Positions 16,338 through 25,292 are shown, counted from the stretch's first letter. The stretch: 64,000 nt of DNA from Rhodoglobus vestalii (GCF_006788895.1 NZ_VFRA01000001.1:1240001-1304000); one strand, 5' to 3'. The notes: generated by a model not told the origin, from the letters alone. Program-made: numbers and translations.

Positions 16338-17115
16338 GAGATTTCCCTTCATCGGCGGTTGTTGCCGCCACCGCAGCCGATCCGAATGACCGGCGGCGGA
16401 CGTGTGCTCTTCGTGGGCGGGACTCGGAGGAGCCGCGTCTGGTGGTCAGTCGTTGCAGGAGCGCGAAAATCCCGTCAACCACGAGCGCAAGCACCGTGAC
16501 GAGAATGGCACCGCCCAGGATGCGCTCATTGTCATTGAGCCCGATGCCGCTCGAAATGATCGTTCCGAGACCACCCAGCGAAATGTAGGAGGCGATCACG
16601 GCGGTGGCAATCACCTGCAGCGCGGATGCTCGGATCCCACCGATAATCAGGGGGAGCGAGAGCGGAATCTCGACCTGCAGGAGCACCTGCAGTTCGGTCA
16701 TGCCCATCGCGCGTCCGGCATCCACCGTCTGACTGTCGACGGATTCGATGCCGGCATACGCGCCGGCCAGAATCGATGGAATCGCCAAAATGACCAGGGC
16801 AATGATCGAGGCGATGAACGCCGCCCGCGTGAAGGGCACTGTGGCGCCGACGATAACGAAGAGAGCCATGAGCAGACCCAGTGTCGGCAGTGCACGCATC
16901 GCCCCGGTGAACCCGATGACGAACTGACGGCCGCGGCCGGTGTGCCCAATATAGAAACCGAGCGGTAGCGCGATGATCGCCGCAATCACTACCGCCACGA
17001 CGGTGTACAACAGGTGCTCGCCGATGCGAGCCTGAATCGGTAGGGGGCTCAGCGCTCCAGCGATGTAGTTCGCAGGATCGAGCAGCCAGCGGAAGGCATC
17101 GAGAAAGAATTGCAC
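16321..17115 (-). CDS. Osmoprotectant-type ABC transporter permease
   Basis: A 264-residue permease of the ProW/OpuCB class. The start is GTG at 17115 (VQFFLDAFRWLLDPANYI), directly after the stop of the other permease; the longer open frame would overlap it. Five or six membrane segments are visible (for example VVIAAIIALPLGFYIGHTG, and FIASIIALVILAIPSIL). The EAA loop lies near VDAGRAMGMTELQVLLQVEIP. It ends inside the binding-protein start, so the two are coupled. Together with the first permease it forms the heterodimeric channel. Confidence 0.88.
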   Translation of the reverse strand: MQFFLDAFRWLLDPANYIAGALSPLPIQARIGEHLLYTVVAVVIAAIIALPLGFYIGHTGRGRQFVIGFTGAMRALPTLGLLMALFVIVGATVPFTRAAFIASIIALVILAIPSILAGAYAGIESVDSQTVDAGRAMGMTELQVLLQVEIPLSLPLIIGGIRASALQVIATAVIASYISLGGLGTIISSGIGLNDNERILGGAILVTVLALVVDGIFALLQRLTTRRGSSESRPRRAHVRRRSFGSAAVAATTADEGKSHVHSK

Positions 17116-17117
17116 GG

Positions 17118-17798
17118 CTAAACCACCCGCTCTGCAGCAACAATGCTGCGGTGCGGAGTGCGGCCCTTGCGCCGATTCCACGGCATGAGAACCCGGCCGA
17201 GAAGAACAAGCAGCACGTCGAAGACGAGGGCGATGACGAGGCTCGCCGCAATGCCGATAAGAATCTCATCAAGGAAGCCGCGCTGCTTGCCATTCGTGAA
17301 CAGATACCCGAGATTCGCTGAACCAATGATGGCTCCCACCGAGACCAGTGCGATCGTACTCGCCGAGACCACGCGAAGACCCGCGAGCAGCACGGGGCCA
17401 GCGAGCGGAAACTCCACCAGCCAGAATCGAGTCCACGGGGAGTACCCCATGGCCGTGGCGGCCTCGATCGCATCCGCCGGCACCGCCGCTAGGGCGTCTG
17501 CGGCAGTCCGAACCATCATCGCAATTGCATAAATAGTGAGCGCTACAACGATGTTGCGATCATCGGTGATTTTCGTCCCGAGTATGTACGGCAGGATCAC
17601 GAACAAGGGAAGGGACGGGATCGTATACAGGAGGCTACCGCCGGCGATGACCACCGACCGCACAGCGAGCCACCGGTTAGCAATCCAACCCAGGGGCACG
17701 GCGATCGCGAAGCCGAGAATAATCGGAATGATGCTGAGGGCAACGTGATTGCCGGTTAGCCTCGCGATCAGGCCAAAGTTATCGATGAGCCAGCTCAT
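17118..17798 (-). CDS. Osmoprotectant-type ABC transporter permease
   Basis: A 226-residue permease. The start at 17798 (MSWLIDNFGLIARLTGNH) is supported by GAGGGG six bases upstream and lies 11 bases past the ATPase stop. Membrane segments include SIIPIILGFAIAVPLGWI, VVIAGGSLLYTIPSLPLFVI and VVSASTIALVSVGAIIG. The cytoplasmic coupling loop is IEAATAMGYSPWTRFWLVEFP. It pairs with the following permease. Confidence 0.88.
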   Translation of the reverse strand: MSWLIDNFGLIARLTGNHVALSIIPIILGFAIAVPLGWIANRWLAVRSVVIAGGSLLYTIPSLPLFVILPYILGTKITDDRNIVVALTIYAIAMMVRTAADALAAVPADAIEAATAMGYSPWTRFWLVEFPLAGPVLLAGLRVVSASTIALVSVGAIIGSANLGYLFTNGKQRGFLDEILIGIAASLVIALVFDVLLVLLGRVLMPWNRRKGRTPHRSIVAAERVV

Positions 17799-17808
17799 CG
17801 AATGCCCC

Positions 17809-18633
17809 TCATTGGTCAGCCCCAAGAATTCCCGCGGGTCGGCCTTCGCCGTCGACGATCAGGGTCGCGCTGTCCCCTTCGCGATGCTGCAGATGCAGCG
17901 TGCGCTTACCCTTGTCAGCACCGATGAAAGTCGAGACAAAGTCGTCCACTGGGTTTGACAGAATCTCGGCCGGAGTTCCCACCTGCGCAATCACGCCGCC
18001 GGTGCGAAGAATCACGACCTGGTCGGCGATCGCGAAGGCCTCATCGATGTCGTGGGTTACGAACACCGTCGTCTTGCCGAGCTCACGCTGCAGACGGTTG
18101 AGTTCGACTTGAAGTTCTGCCCGAACGATGGGGTCGACGGCGCCGAACGGCTCATCCATCAGAAGAATGTCTGGATCGCTAGCGAGAGCCCGTGCAACGC
18201 CAACGCGCTGCTGCTGTCCGCCAGAGAGCTGGTCGGGGTACCGCTCTGCCAAGGATCGATCGAGCCCAACGGTGTCGAGCAAGGTGAGTGCGTCATGACG
18301 CGCTGTGCGTTTTGACACCCCGTTCAGCCGGGGTACTGAAGCAATATTGTCAACGACCCGGCGGTGCGGAAGGAGCCCCGTAGCCTGAAGAACGTAGCCT
18401 ATCTGTCGGCGAAGTAAGACCGGGTTGAGACCAGAAATATCTTTGCCAGCTATCAGTATCGTGCCGGAAGTCGGGTCGATCATGCGATTAATCATGCGGA
18501 GCAGTGTTGTTTTGCCTGAGCCGGATGACCCGACGAACACTGTTGCTTTGTGCGAAGGGAGCACGAGGGAGAAGTCTTCGACAGCAAGAGTGCCCTCGGG
18601 AAACCGTTTGGTCACGTTCTGGAATTCGATCAT
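17809..18633 (-). CDS. Osmoprotectant-type ABC transporter ATP-binding protein
   Basis: A 274-residue ATPase of the ProV/OpuCA class, first gene of the operon. Walker A is VGSSGSGKTT (about 35-44), the Q-loop follows in YVLQATG, the signature is LSGGQQQRVGVARALA, Walker B is ILLMDEPFG, and the switch His is in FVTHDIDEAFAI. The paired CBS domains of OpuCA that sense ionic strength are absent; only about 40 residues follow the switch region. Osmotic gating may therefore be lost or supplied elsewhere. Confidence 0.9.
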   Translation of the reverse strand: MIEFQNVTKRFPEGTLAVEDFSLVLPSHKATVFVGSSGSGKTTLLRMINRMIDPTSGTILIAGKDISGLNPVLLRRQIGYVLQATGLLPHRRVVDNIASVPRLNGVSKRTARHDALTLLDTVGLDRSLAERYPDQLSGGQQQRVGVARALASDPDILLMDEPFGAVDPIVRAELQVELNRLQRELGKTTVFVTHDIDEAFAIADQVVILRTGGVIAQVGTPAEILSNPVDDFVSTFIGADKGKRTLHLQHREGDSATLIVDGEGRPAGILGADQ

Positions 18634-18661
18634 GGCAGGCGACTCACTCCTCGTAGATCTG

Positions 18662-18703
18662 GCGAATCGGCCTGTGCCGAACGCGAATCGGCCTGTGCCG
18701 AAC
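18662..18703. repeat. Perfect 21-base tandem duplication
   Basis: GCGAATCGGCCTGTGCCGAA plus C occurs twice head to tail (18662-18682, 18683-18703), just upstream of the osmoprotectant operon. It may alter the promoter region. Similar short duplications occur elsewhere in the window. Confidence 0.8.
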
Positions 18704-18738
18704 GCTTCACATCACCAGTCTATTCGTTGCGTCTGAAA

Positions 18739-18757
18739 GCCGCCGGCGACCGGCGGC
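18739..18757 (-). terminator. GC-rich hairpin after yaeQ-like gene
   Basis: GCCGCCGG and CCGGCGGC pair around CGA, 38 bases beyond the stop of the YaeQ gene on the minus strand. No T-run follows, so this is a moderate call. Confidence 0.4.
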
Positions 18758-18794
18758 GAAGACCAGCCCCGGGTGCGGGTGCGGGGTCTGGCTG

Positions 18795-19334
18795 CTAGCG
18801 GATTGTCTCATCGCGCATCACCGACATCAACACCGCGTCATTCAGGTTCAGGTAGAGCTGACTTTCGGTGACCGAGAGCGTGATGGTGTTGCGGCGCCCA
18901 AGGGCGACGACGGCACCGTCGATGAATCCGGAGTCGAAGCTGCGCAGAACGATTTCCTCGGCCTGATGGATCTTCTTGCCATCCCACGCCGCCGCCACTT
19001 TCGTCGGGTCGCGGTGCGTGTACACGACGACCCGGTCTGCCAATTTGCTGCCGTGGTGCAAGCGGGCAGCGTCAGGGGCGCCCACCTCGATCCACACAGT
19101 CACGGCGCCGGTGAGATCACGCACAAGAACCGCGGGTTCATCCGTCGACGAAACCCCTTCGCTGAACGCGATGCCGTCCTGGTATTCGAGGCAGTACGCC
19201 AGCAAACGGGTCACCATGTACGCGTCGGTTTCTGATGGATGCCGTGCCACGCGAAGCGTGAAGTCGTCGTAGACACCGCGATCCACATCAGCCAGTTGGA
19301 CCGCGAAAGTGTGGATTGTTGCGCCTGCTGCCAT
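18795..19334 (-). CDS. YaeQ family protein
   Basis: The 179-residue product matches the YaeQ family in length and pattern: MAAGATIHTFAVQLADVDRG at the start, ARHPSETDAYMVTRLLAYCL (the conserved RHPSE segment), then GVSSTDEPAVLVRD and WIEVGAPDAARLHHGSKLAD. The fold is a variant of the PD-(D/E)xK nuclease fold; the acidic residues and lysines of the core (DEPA, WIEVG, HGSK) are present. Cellular role is not established; an early link to RfaH complementation in enterobacteria was weak. It stands alone. Confidence 0.88.
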   Translation of the reverse strand: MAAGATIHTFAVQLADVDRGVYDDFTLRVARHPSETDAYMVTRLLAYCLEYQDGIAFSEGVSSTDEPAVLVRDLTGAVTVWIEVGAPDAARLHHGSKLADRVVVYTHRDPTKVAAAWDGKKIHQAEEIVLRSFDSGFIDGAVVALGRRNTITLSVTESQLYLNLNDAVLMSVMRDETIR

Positions 19335-19520
19335 AGCGTTCGAGCCTAGCCTGTGGTTGAGCGCGGGGTGGGGTTCGCGGGAGGCCCCACGACGCCAAGA
19401 AGAAAGGGGGAATCGGTGTCAATCTGAGTAAGCGCACCGATCCTCTCGATTGCTTCCCCAACGGTGTAGCTCTTCACGTGGCTCCCTGGCGACGGGCGAA
19501 ACCGCGCTTCCTGAACACAA

Positions 19521-19548
19521 GAAAACCCTCGACGGATCGAGGGTTTTC
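19521..19548. terminator. Perfect bidirectional terminator
   Basis: GAAAACCCTCGA and TCGAGGGTTTTC form perfect 12-base arms around CGGA. It lies in the 368-base gap between the YaeQ gene and the next plus-strand gene; no gene is otherwise seen in that gap. It may mark the left limit of island 2. Confidence 0.8.
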
Positions 19549-19702
19549 GAAGCGGTGTCAGTGACGCGCGGTTGGAATAACTCGGTATGGCAGCACATTG
19601 CGAAACTCTTAGACGATCTAACATAGCGATCCGTCATTGTCTAAGTTGAGTTTATTTCGTATAATGTGCGCTATAAGCAAAATCACTCGGAGATTCAAAG
19701 AA

Positions 19703-20407
19703 ATGACTAAGAGGGCATCAGATACACCACAAAAGCCACTAGCAAGAGAGCACGCTCAGTATGGGCAATTCACCGTGATCTCGATCATTGTCCCACTACT
19801 CGGACTTATTCTTGGGGTCATCTTTCTGTCTCGGAAAGACCCGCTCGATCGAAAACTCGGTGAGCACAGTCTCGCCACTTCGCTTGTCTTTGGAATCGTT
19901 TGGACTGTTGTCGTCGGGGTCATCAGCCCTTTCCGTGCGCTCTACAACACGTCGATTAGTGCGCCCGCGCCAATCACTACAGTGACAGCACCTCCGGCTC
20001 CGACTAACCCACAGACAACGCTGGGTTCATCATTAACGCTGGACGGGTCTCAAGTCACTATCCAGAAAGTGATTGATCCCATCACAACGCAGATTGCAGC
20101 TTCCGATGCGAGCACCAGGTTTATAGCGGTTCAGCTCCAGATAACAAACGGAACTGCCGCTACTTTGACAGGTAACGCCAACATCAACGTCACAGTCATG
20201 CGATCCGACAACCAGTCGGCGGAGATTGGTTTCAATGTTGCCGACGAATGTACGAACTTCAATTCAGGGCAGTACACGCTTTCCCCAGGTTCGAGCGCAA
20301 CCGGGTGCGTTTTGTTTGAGATTCCCAATGGCCTGACTGCGGCGAAGATTCAGTACAACTTCAATGGTGGATACAGCGGACAAACGGGAGAGTGGCTGGT
20401 TAAGTAG
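19703..20407 (+). CDS. Membrane protein with C-terminal DUF4352-like domain
   Basis: The start at 19703 (MTKRASDTPQKPLAREHAQY) has GGAG ten bases upstream; the longer frame to 19637 does not. The 234-residue product has two membrane segments (FTVISIIVPLLGLILGVIFL and LATSLVFGIVWTVVVGVI) as in DUF4190-type proteins, then a Pro/Thr linker (about 90-108) and an outer beta domain whose pattern (SLTLDGSQVTIQKV; FIAVQLQITNGT; LSPGSSATGCVLFEIPNG) recalls the DUF4352 immunoglobulin-like fold. It probably anchors a surface domain. GC is low for this genome. Function is unknown; it may be element cargo. Confidence 0.7.
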   Translation: MTKRASDTPQKPLAREHAQYGQFTVISIIVPLLGLILGVIFLSRKDPLDRKLGEHSLATSLVFGIVWTVVVGVISPFRALYNTSISAPAPITTVTAPPAPTNPQTTLGSSLTLDGSQVTIQKVIDPITTQIAASDASTRFIAVQLQITNGTAATLTGNANINVTVMRSDNQSAEIGFNVADECTNFNSGQYTLSPGSSATGCVLFEIPNGLTAAKIQYNFNGGYSGQTGEWLVK

Positions 20408-20478
20408 TTTCTTAGCTATTCCGGCCGACCATCCGCCCGCTATTCGAACCGGGTGCCTGAAGGACCCTGCGATGACCG

Positions 20479-20518
20479 CGTACTTCTGGGCAGAAGTGCC
20501 CCAATCGGGATGGGACTC
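20479..20518 (+). repeat. Repeat block 1, left copy
   Basis: Forty bases, 34 identical to 26011-26050. The first ten (CGTACTTCTG) and the last sixteen (AATCGGGATGGGACTC) are exact. The tail resembles a tRNA T-arm complement but is not part of a cloverleaf here. Confidence 0.6.
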
Positions 20519-20730
20519 TATACAGTTCCTACCTGATATATCTACATCCGTAGGGTCACTCTCGAAACTTTCGATGTTGTGTTTTTCACGTGCAACTGAG
20601 CTGGAGCAGCTAGGCAATCCCACTCTGTTATGAGTGTGGCCTTGGGTGTGATGATCGCTGGACGCCCCGAACTATTGCGCAGAAAAATCCCGTTGACTTT
20701 CGAGAGCATTTGGGACACTTTAGGCGCTAG

Positions 20731-20916
20731 ATGAGAGAGATTATTACTACACAAGAATGGACGACATCCACCAAGACCGTTACGAAGACAGTCGCCAGAC
20801 CACACATGCGCAGCAATCAAGGCAACACGGATCGTTTACTGGATTGGTCGTCAGTACTTTCGATCATTCAGATCCTCCTTATCCTCATTCAGATCTCATT
20901 AGGAATTTGGCTTTAG
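20731..20916 (+). CDS. Possible small single-span membrane protein
   Basis: A 61-residue frame with a polar, basic first half (MREIITTQEWTTSTKTVTKT) and a C-terminal hydrophobic stretch (LSIIQILLILIQISLGIWL). No good ribosome binding site is seen before ATG. It occupies the 360-base segment that is present in the left repeat copy but absent from the right. The pattern resembles small tail-anchored proteins common in Patescibacteria, but this is a weak resemblance. Confidence 0.35.
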   Translation: MREIITTQEWTTSTKTVTKTVARPHMRSNQGNTDRLLDWSSVLSIIQILLILIQISLGIWL

Positions 20917-21023
20917 CGTCATGTTGGTCTGACCAGGGATGCAAAAACTACATCGTTGACGTTCGCGGTGATTCCATCGCGTTTGACCCTGTTAATGCTT
21001 GCCGTTCGTTTTGTGCTACCCCC

Positions 21024-21080
21024 TGAGTTTCCGATCGGTCTATCGACTCCTCCTCGCATCGGAGGTACAGTCCAGAGGCC
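21024..21080 (+). repeat. Repeat block 2, left copy
   Basis: Fifty-seven bases, 51 identical to 26241-26297. It contains CCTCC/GGAGG arms flanked by GACT/AGTC that can form a hairpin; four of the six differences fall within the loop and its edge. Confidence 0.65.
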
Positions 21081-21246
21081 CCAAATACTGGCGACGCGAG
21101 CCACCACTAACCGCGCACGCGTCAACGCCCACCCTGGCAACGTGGCTATACGAAACGCTCCTTCATGGCTTCAAGCTTGGTTCTATGCTATTGATTGGTC
21201 GACATACATATAAGTAGCGTTGCACTCAACCATGCGAAGGAAGGGC

Positions 21247-21275
21247 TTTACATTTGCTACAAAACATGGTACAAA
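21247..21275 (+). promoter_or_regulatory. Possible sigma-70-like promoter for the 21403 gene set
   Basis: TTTACA (21247-21252) and TACAAA (21270-21275) at 17-base spacing in a locally AT-rich stretch, about 130 bases before the start codon. A weak match, chosen by position. Confidence 0.3.
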
Positions 21276-21402
21276 TAAGGCAGCGTTACAGATTCTCGGT
21301 TGCAGGCGTTTCGAGCCTCCCGGGTGGGCAAACTGGCGCCACAGTTTCACAGCCCAAGCCGATATCACTTAATGTCGCCAAGCGCGAAAAGGAACCCTCG
21401 CA

Positions 21403-22278
21403 ATGTCTGCGGAGAACCCCAAGAACTCATTTATCAACCCCAATCTGCAGAGTGTCATCCCGCCCGAGCAGGGTGGTGGCCGCGTGAGCCCTACGCCCTC
21501 TGAGCTCGACAATCAGCCAGAGAAGAAGAAGTCCCGCAAGGCGCTTTACGCCGTGGTCGGGTCTGTCGCTGGTGCAGCGGTCGTTGCAGCTTCTATCCTC
21601 GGCATCGAAGCAGCCAATAACCAGCCCGACAAGCGTCCCGTCGCAACCGCTCCCGCTGAACCGTCAGAGACACCCGAAGCAACCCCGACGAATACCGCTG
21701 AGGTCTTGACGGTGCAATTGTTGGAGATCCCGGCGACGCTGACACCCGAGCAGGTCGGTACGACGCTGATCCAGGATCGCCTGTCGGCCTGGTATATGAC
21801 TGGCGCCAACGACCAGACCTACGAGGAACGGCTGGCATATAACCCGAGTGGCAAGACAATATCTGAGGTTACTTCAGATTTTGTCGACCAAAAGGCAGCT
21901 GGTTACGGCGTAATCTTCGCTGAAGCCTTGTTCATCCCTGATTACCAAGCTGATGAGAAGCTTAATGCTCAAGCGACAGGCTGGCAAAAGCAAAATGCCA
22001 CCGGTCTGGCGCACTACCTCTCTACTCACAGCGAGGCCAATGTGTACACATCATCGATGACTGTCGAATCAACGGCCATCATCTCACAGACCGAAGATAG
22101 CCTCGCCCTGAAGATCAACGGCACTGAGTATAATAACGCTGCCCAAAACAGCACCGGTACTTCTGACCCAGGTGCGGTAGATATCAACGGCAATCGCTTC
22201 GAGGTCGCCGTGACGTTGCAATTGATCGATGGTACCTACAAGATTGCTCAGATCGGAATCTCTAACCTAGGCCGATAG
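21403..22278 (+). CDS. Membrane-anchored protein of the secretion-like gene set
   Basis: A 291-residue protein with a cytoplasmic, Pro/Asn-rich first 40 residues (NSFINPNLQSVIPPEQGGG), a Lys cluster (KKKSRK), one membrane span (about 47-69), an Ala/Pro/Thr linker (about 75-100) and an outer domain of about 190 residues ending VTLQLIDGTYKIAQIGIS. This bitopic layout, just ahead of a polytopic VirB6-like protein, is that of VirB8/TcpC-like assembly proteins, but I see no sequence motif that proves it. AAAGGA lies before the start. It ends before a palindrome and terminator that separate it from the next gene. Confidence 0.7.
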   Translation: MSAENPKNSFINPNLQSVIPPEQGGGRVSPTPSELDNQPEKKKSRKALYAVVGSVAGAAVVAASILGIEAANNQPDKRPVATAPAEPSETPEATPTNTAEVLTVQLLEIPATLTPEQVGTTLIQDRLSAWYMTGANDQTYEERLAYNPSGKTISEVTSDFVDQKAAGYGVIFAEALFIPDYQADEKLNAQATGWQKQNATGLAHYLSTHSEANVYTSSMTVESTAIISQTEDSLALKINGTEYNNAAQNSTGTSDPGAVDINGNRFEVAVTLQLIDGTYKIAQIGISNLGR

Positions 22279-22371
22279 AGCCGGACCGCTCTTCTCAAGA
22301 CGTGGTGCATATGCTTAAATAGGCCCAGGTTATGACGCATTCTCGTTTTTTATACCAATTGTTTCATCGAG

Positions 22372-22391
22372 CTTTACGAGTACTCGTAAAG
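22372..22391. promoter_or_regulatory. Perfect 20-base palindrome before the polytopic gene
   Basis: CTTTACGAGT/ACTCGTAAAG is fully self-complementary with no loop. It shares its last four bases with the first arm of the terminator at 22388-22416, so as RNA the two hairpins exclude each other; as DNA it could bind a dimeric regulator. Confidence 0.6.
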
Positions 22392-22420
22392 GCAAGCCCT
22401 CACAGGGCTTGCCTTTCTTT
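22388..22420 (+). terminator. Strong intrinsic terminator
   Basis: AAAGGCAAGCCC (22388-22399) and GGGCTTGCCTTT (22405-22416) are perfect 12-base arms with a 5-base loop, followed by CTTTGTTT. It lies 110 bases past the 21403 gene and inside the longest open frame of the next gene, which shows that the next gene starts downstream of it. Confidence 0.85.
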
Positions 22421-22430
22421 GTTTAGTGGC

Positions 22431-25292
22431 GTGTCGCGACGACGCTTGTCACTCTTCGCCGTGACCGGTGTCATAGTTTTGTCTGCCATTGCCTCGATTG
22501 GTGCCTCGTTTCTCCCAACAACTTCGGTATATGCCGCGACCACTCAGGCTGAGTGTGAGTCCACTGGGGGTACGTGGAGCATGGTGGCCAGCGGTCGCGG
22601 TGGACAAAACGAAACGGGTGTCTGTACGCCAGGACAACAGACGCTCGCACCGGGCGATTCGGCCAGGTCCTTCGCGTACTACAAGGCGCTGCGGCATTGT
22701 ATGGACACTGGGTCCTACGCCAGCAGCGGCTACTTCACCCTGCTGTGGGTTACAGAAACATATATGACTCAGTCCAAAGCCGTGAGCTTTGAATGGTTCG
22801 CTCCTAAAGCGGCCCCCAACGCGGTCATCGTTGACAACGCCGTTACCGTGGGCGTCATCAACGAGGCCGAGGATGGTGTCGAAAATTGTGGTGGGCCAGG
22901 CGGCAAGGCCTGGATCGCAGCCGCTGCCAACCTGTGGGGATATACCAGCGGGCCGCAGCTGCTGTGCGATCTCGGCTTCAAACGAGAGGTGAAAGGCTCA
23001 ACCTGCACAGCGACACCGTCTGGTGCCGACAACAGATTCTTTGCGCCGGATAATGCAACCAGTAGACTCGATAATTTTTATAAAAGAACACTGGGCAACG
23101 ACAGCCTTGGTATCGACAGCATCGCTGTCGGTGGAAAATACCGCTTGTACTATGACAGTTTTATCGCCACTTGCTTGCCTAGCTCTGTCAGCTACACCAT
23201 CCAGACATTTGCTGCGGGCTCCTCAGCACCAAGCGGCAAAAGCTACAAGGCGACGAGTGTCCAAGGCAAAGACGGCGGCACAAACGTACGGCTCTATCAA
23301 AACACAGATATCAGCTGTAAAGATCTGGCTGCAAAAATTGACAAGGCCAACGACCCCGCAGTCCTAGGCTACATTCAGTACCTCATAGACAATGCCGGTA
23401 ACACAGAGGAGCTCGACGCTTCAGGGTGTAGCGCGGGAGCGGTAACCGATGCTGCCGGTAACCCGTGTACGCCGGGCGGCGCGAGCTCCTGCGCGATTGA
23501 TGGCCTTGGCTGGCTCCTTTGCCCGATCCTGACGCTCGGCGCGGGTCTGGCAGATAGCGCCTACGGCTTCCTTGCCAACAGCTTCTTAGCTACCGATCCG
23601 AGCCTGGTCAATACTGATCCGAATGCCACCGTCACGACGAAGGATGCGAACGGAAACCCGGTTCAAACCAAGGTCGGCACCGGGACTTATACCGCATGGA
23701 AGATCATGCAGGGCATTGGCAACGTCGCGTTCATCATCGCGGTCCTGATCATCATCTTCTCGCAGCTGACCAGTGCCGGGATCTCAAACTACGGGGTAAA
23801 GAAGTTGTTGCCGCGGGTGATCGTGGCGGCCATCCTCGTGAACCTGTCGTTTCTCATCTGCCAGATCGCCGTTGACCTATCGAATATCCTCGGCTATTCA
23901 TTGAAAGGTCTCCTTGAGGGGGTGGCACAGCAAGTCAAGGATGCAGGCGGTGGTGCGGCAGCGCCGACCGGGGATCAAAGCGGCAATCTACTTGGAATCA
24001 CTACAGTTGTGCTCGCCGCTGGCAGTGCATCTTTGCTCAACGTTGGCGCCGTCATCGTTGCAGTAGTCGGAGCGATCATCGTGCTCTTGACGATCTTCGT
24101 GTTATTGATCGCCCGCAAAGTCCTGATCGTGCTGCTGATCGTCATTGCTCCGCTGGCGTTCGTGGCCTTCCTGTTGCCGAACACCGAGCCGTTGTTCCAA
24201 AAGTGGCTCAAGATGCTGACCTCGCTGCTGTTGCTCTACCCAGTCATCGGACTGCTGTATGGGGCATCAATCCTCGCATCCGCCGTGCTACTGCAAATCG
24301 CCGGCGGAGACACCGTACTCCAGATCGCCGCCTACATGGCACTGGTTCTCCCCCTGATCGCCGTCATTCCGCTACTGAAAGGCTCACTCAACGGCATTGG
24401 GAAACTTGGTGGAGCGATTAACTCCTTCGGCGCCAAAGCACAGGGTGTCGGTAAGGGTGCTGCACAGAAAGGGTTTGACCGGTCACGGTTGGGCCAGTTC
24501 GAGAAGTATCGTAAAGGTGCCGCTACTCGCCGACGCGCCCAGAGAATGGGCGGTGCCTCCCGCGGGTCCAATAAGAACCCGTTGAACTGGGCTCACAATG
24601 CAAGGGCAGCCGGTAACCGTGTCCTCAACAGTGCGAGTGGAAACTTTGGCAGTGAGCTGGGGGCTACCGGTGCGTCCCTCGCCGATGAGGAAACCGAACG
24701 CTCGGTCAAGAGCGCCACAGCGCTCATGACTCAGCAGCAACTTACGTCTGGTGAACTGCACAGCTTAGCCATGGGTAATGAAGTGCGGAGAAACGGCAAA
24801 GTACTCATGCAGAAACCAAACGAATCTATGCGGCAAGCTGCCGTACGCGAGAAGATGCGCTCCGGAACCACCCGCGAGGCAGAACAGATTCTTATCGGCT
24901 CGAAAGGTGCCAGCGACCGCGTCCGCCAGGAAATGGCGCGAGGTATTCACTCCAACGGCCATAACGCCAAAGCGGACTACCTCGGTGGTGATTTCGCCGA
25001 TCGCGTGCTTCGCGGTGAAATCACCAGCGAAGCCGACATCGATGACGCAGCAGCCCGTCGACTCGACACCGGCCAGTTATCTTCCGAGAAAATGGTTAGC
25101 CAAGACGCTGACACTCTCGACCGCTTCGCCCGAGTTGGTAGCGACGCTAGTGCCGGTGTCCGTACTGACATCGCCCCAGCGCGACTAGCTGAAGTGGCAG
25201 CCCAGGCACTCGGAGTGTTAACTAACCCCCAACTCAACGGCAAGGTCAGCGGTCAGCAACACAACTTTATCAACACCATAACCACGCTGTGA
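22431..25292 (+). CDS. Large polytopic protein, VirB6/TrbL-like, resembling Patescibacteria secretion-associated proteins
   Basis: The open frame begins at 22332, but a terminator lies inside that first part; GTG at 22431 gives a clear signal peptide (VSRRRLSLFAVTGVIVLSAI ... VYAA). The 953-residue product then has a Cys-containing outer domain (about 37-350), six or seven membrane spans (about 357-655), including FIIAVLIIIFSQLTSAGISN followed by YGVKKLLPRVIVAAILVNLS, and a basic cytoplasmic tail of about 300 residues. The layout matches VirB6/TrbL channel proteins; the ISNYGVKKLLPR stretch recalls proteins encoded before PrgI/VirB4 genes in Saccharibacteria and other CPR genomes. That affinity is from memory and unverified. 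No VirB4 or VirD4 ATPase is present here. Confidence 0.75.
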   Translation: MSRRRLSLFAVTGVIVLSAIASIGASFLPTTSVYAATTQAECESTGGTWSMVASGRGGQNETGVCTPGQQTLAPGDSARSFAYYKALRHCMDTGSYASSGYFTLLWVTETYMTQSKAVSFEWFAPKAAPNAVIVDNAVTVGVINEAEDGVENCGGPGGKAWIAAAANLWGYTSGPQLLCDLGFKREVKGSTCTATPSGADNRFFAPDNATSRLDNFYKRTLGNDSLGIDSIAVGGKYRLYYDSFIATCLPSSVSYTIQTFAAGSSAPSGKSYKATSVQGKDGGTNVRLYQNTDISCKDLAAKIDKANDPAVLGYIQYLIDNAGNTEELDASGCSAGAVTDAAGNPCTPGGASSCAIDGLGWLLCPILTLGAGLADSAYGFLANSFLATDPSLVNTDPNATVTTKDANGNPVQTKVGTGTYTAWKIMQGIGNVAFIIAVLIIIFSQLTSAGISNYGVKKLLPRVIVAAILVNLSFLICQIAVDLSNILGYSLKGLLEGVAQQVKDAGGGAAAPTGDQSGNLLGITTVVLAAGSASLLNVGAVIVAVVGAIIVLLTIFVLLIARKVLIVLLIVIAPLAFVAFLLPNTEPLFQKWLKMLTSLLLLYPVIGLLYGASILASAVLLQIAGGDTVLQIAAYMALVLPLIAVIPLLKGSLNGIGKLGGAINSFGAKAQGVGKGAAQKGFDRSRLGQFEKYRKGAATRRRAQRMGGASRGSNKNPLNWAHNARAAGNRVLNSASGNFGSELGATGASLADEETERSVKSATALMTQQQLTSGELHSLAMGNEVRRNGKVLMQKPNESMRQAAVREKMRSGTTREAEQILIGSKGASDRVRQEMARGIHSNGHNAKADYLGGDFADRVLRGEITSEADIDDAAARRLDTGQLSSEKMVSQDADTLDRFARVGSDASAGVRTDIAPARLAEVAAQALGVLTNPQLNGKVSGQQHNFINTITTL

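Larger units (their letters stand above)
20408..21402. other. Long non-coding stretch with repeat blocks and a possible small gene
   Basis: Nearly 1 kb with no long gene. It contains the left copies of two repeat blocks (20479-20518, 21024-21080), a possible 61-residue membrane peptide (20731-20916), and a possible promoter at 21247-21275 before the gene at 21403. Homology to the right copy extends weakly over about 140 bases (20944-21080 with 26156-26297). Confidence 0.5.

Noticed and set aside
22332..22430. N-terminal extension MTHSRFLYQLFHRAL of the polytopic protein
   Set aside because: It is encoded by the palindrome and the terminator, and it precedes a complete signal peptide that starts at 22431.
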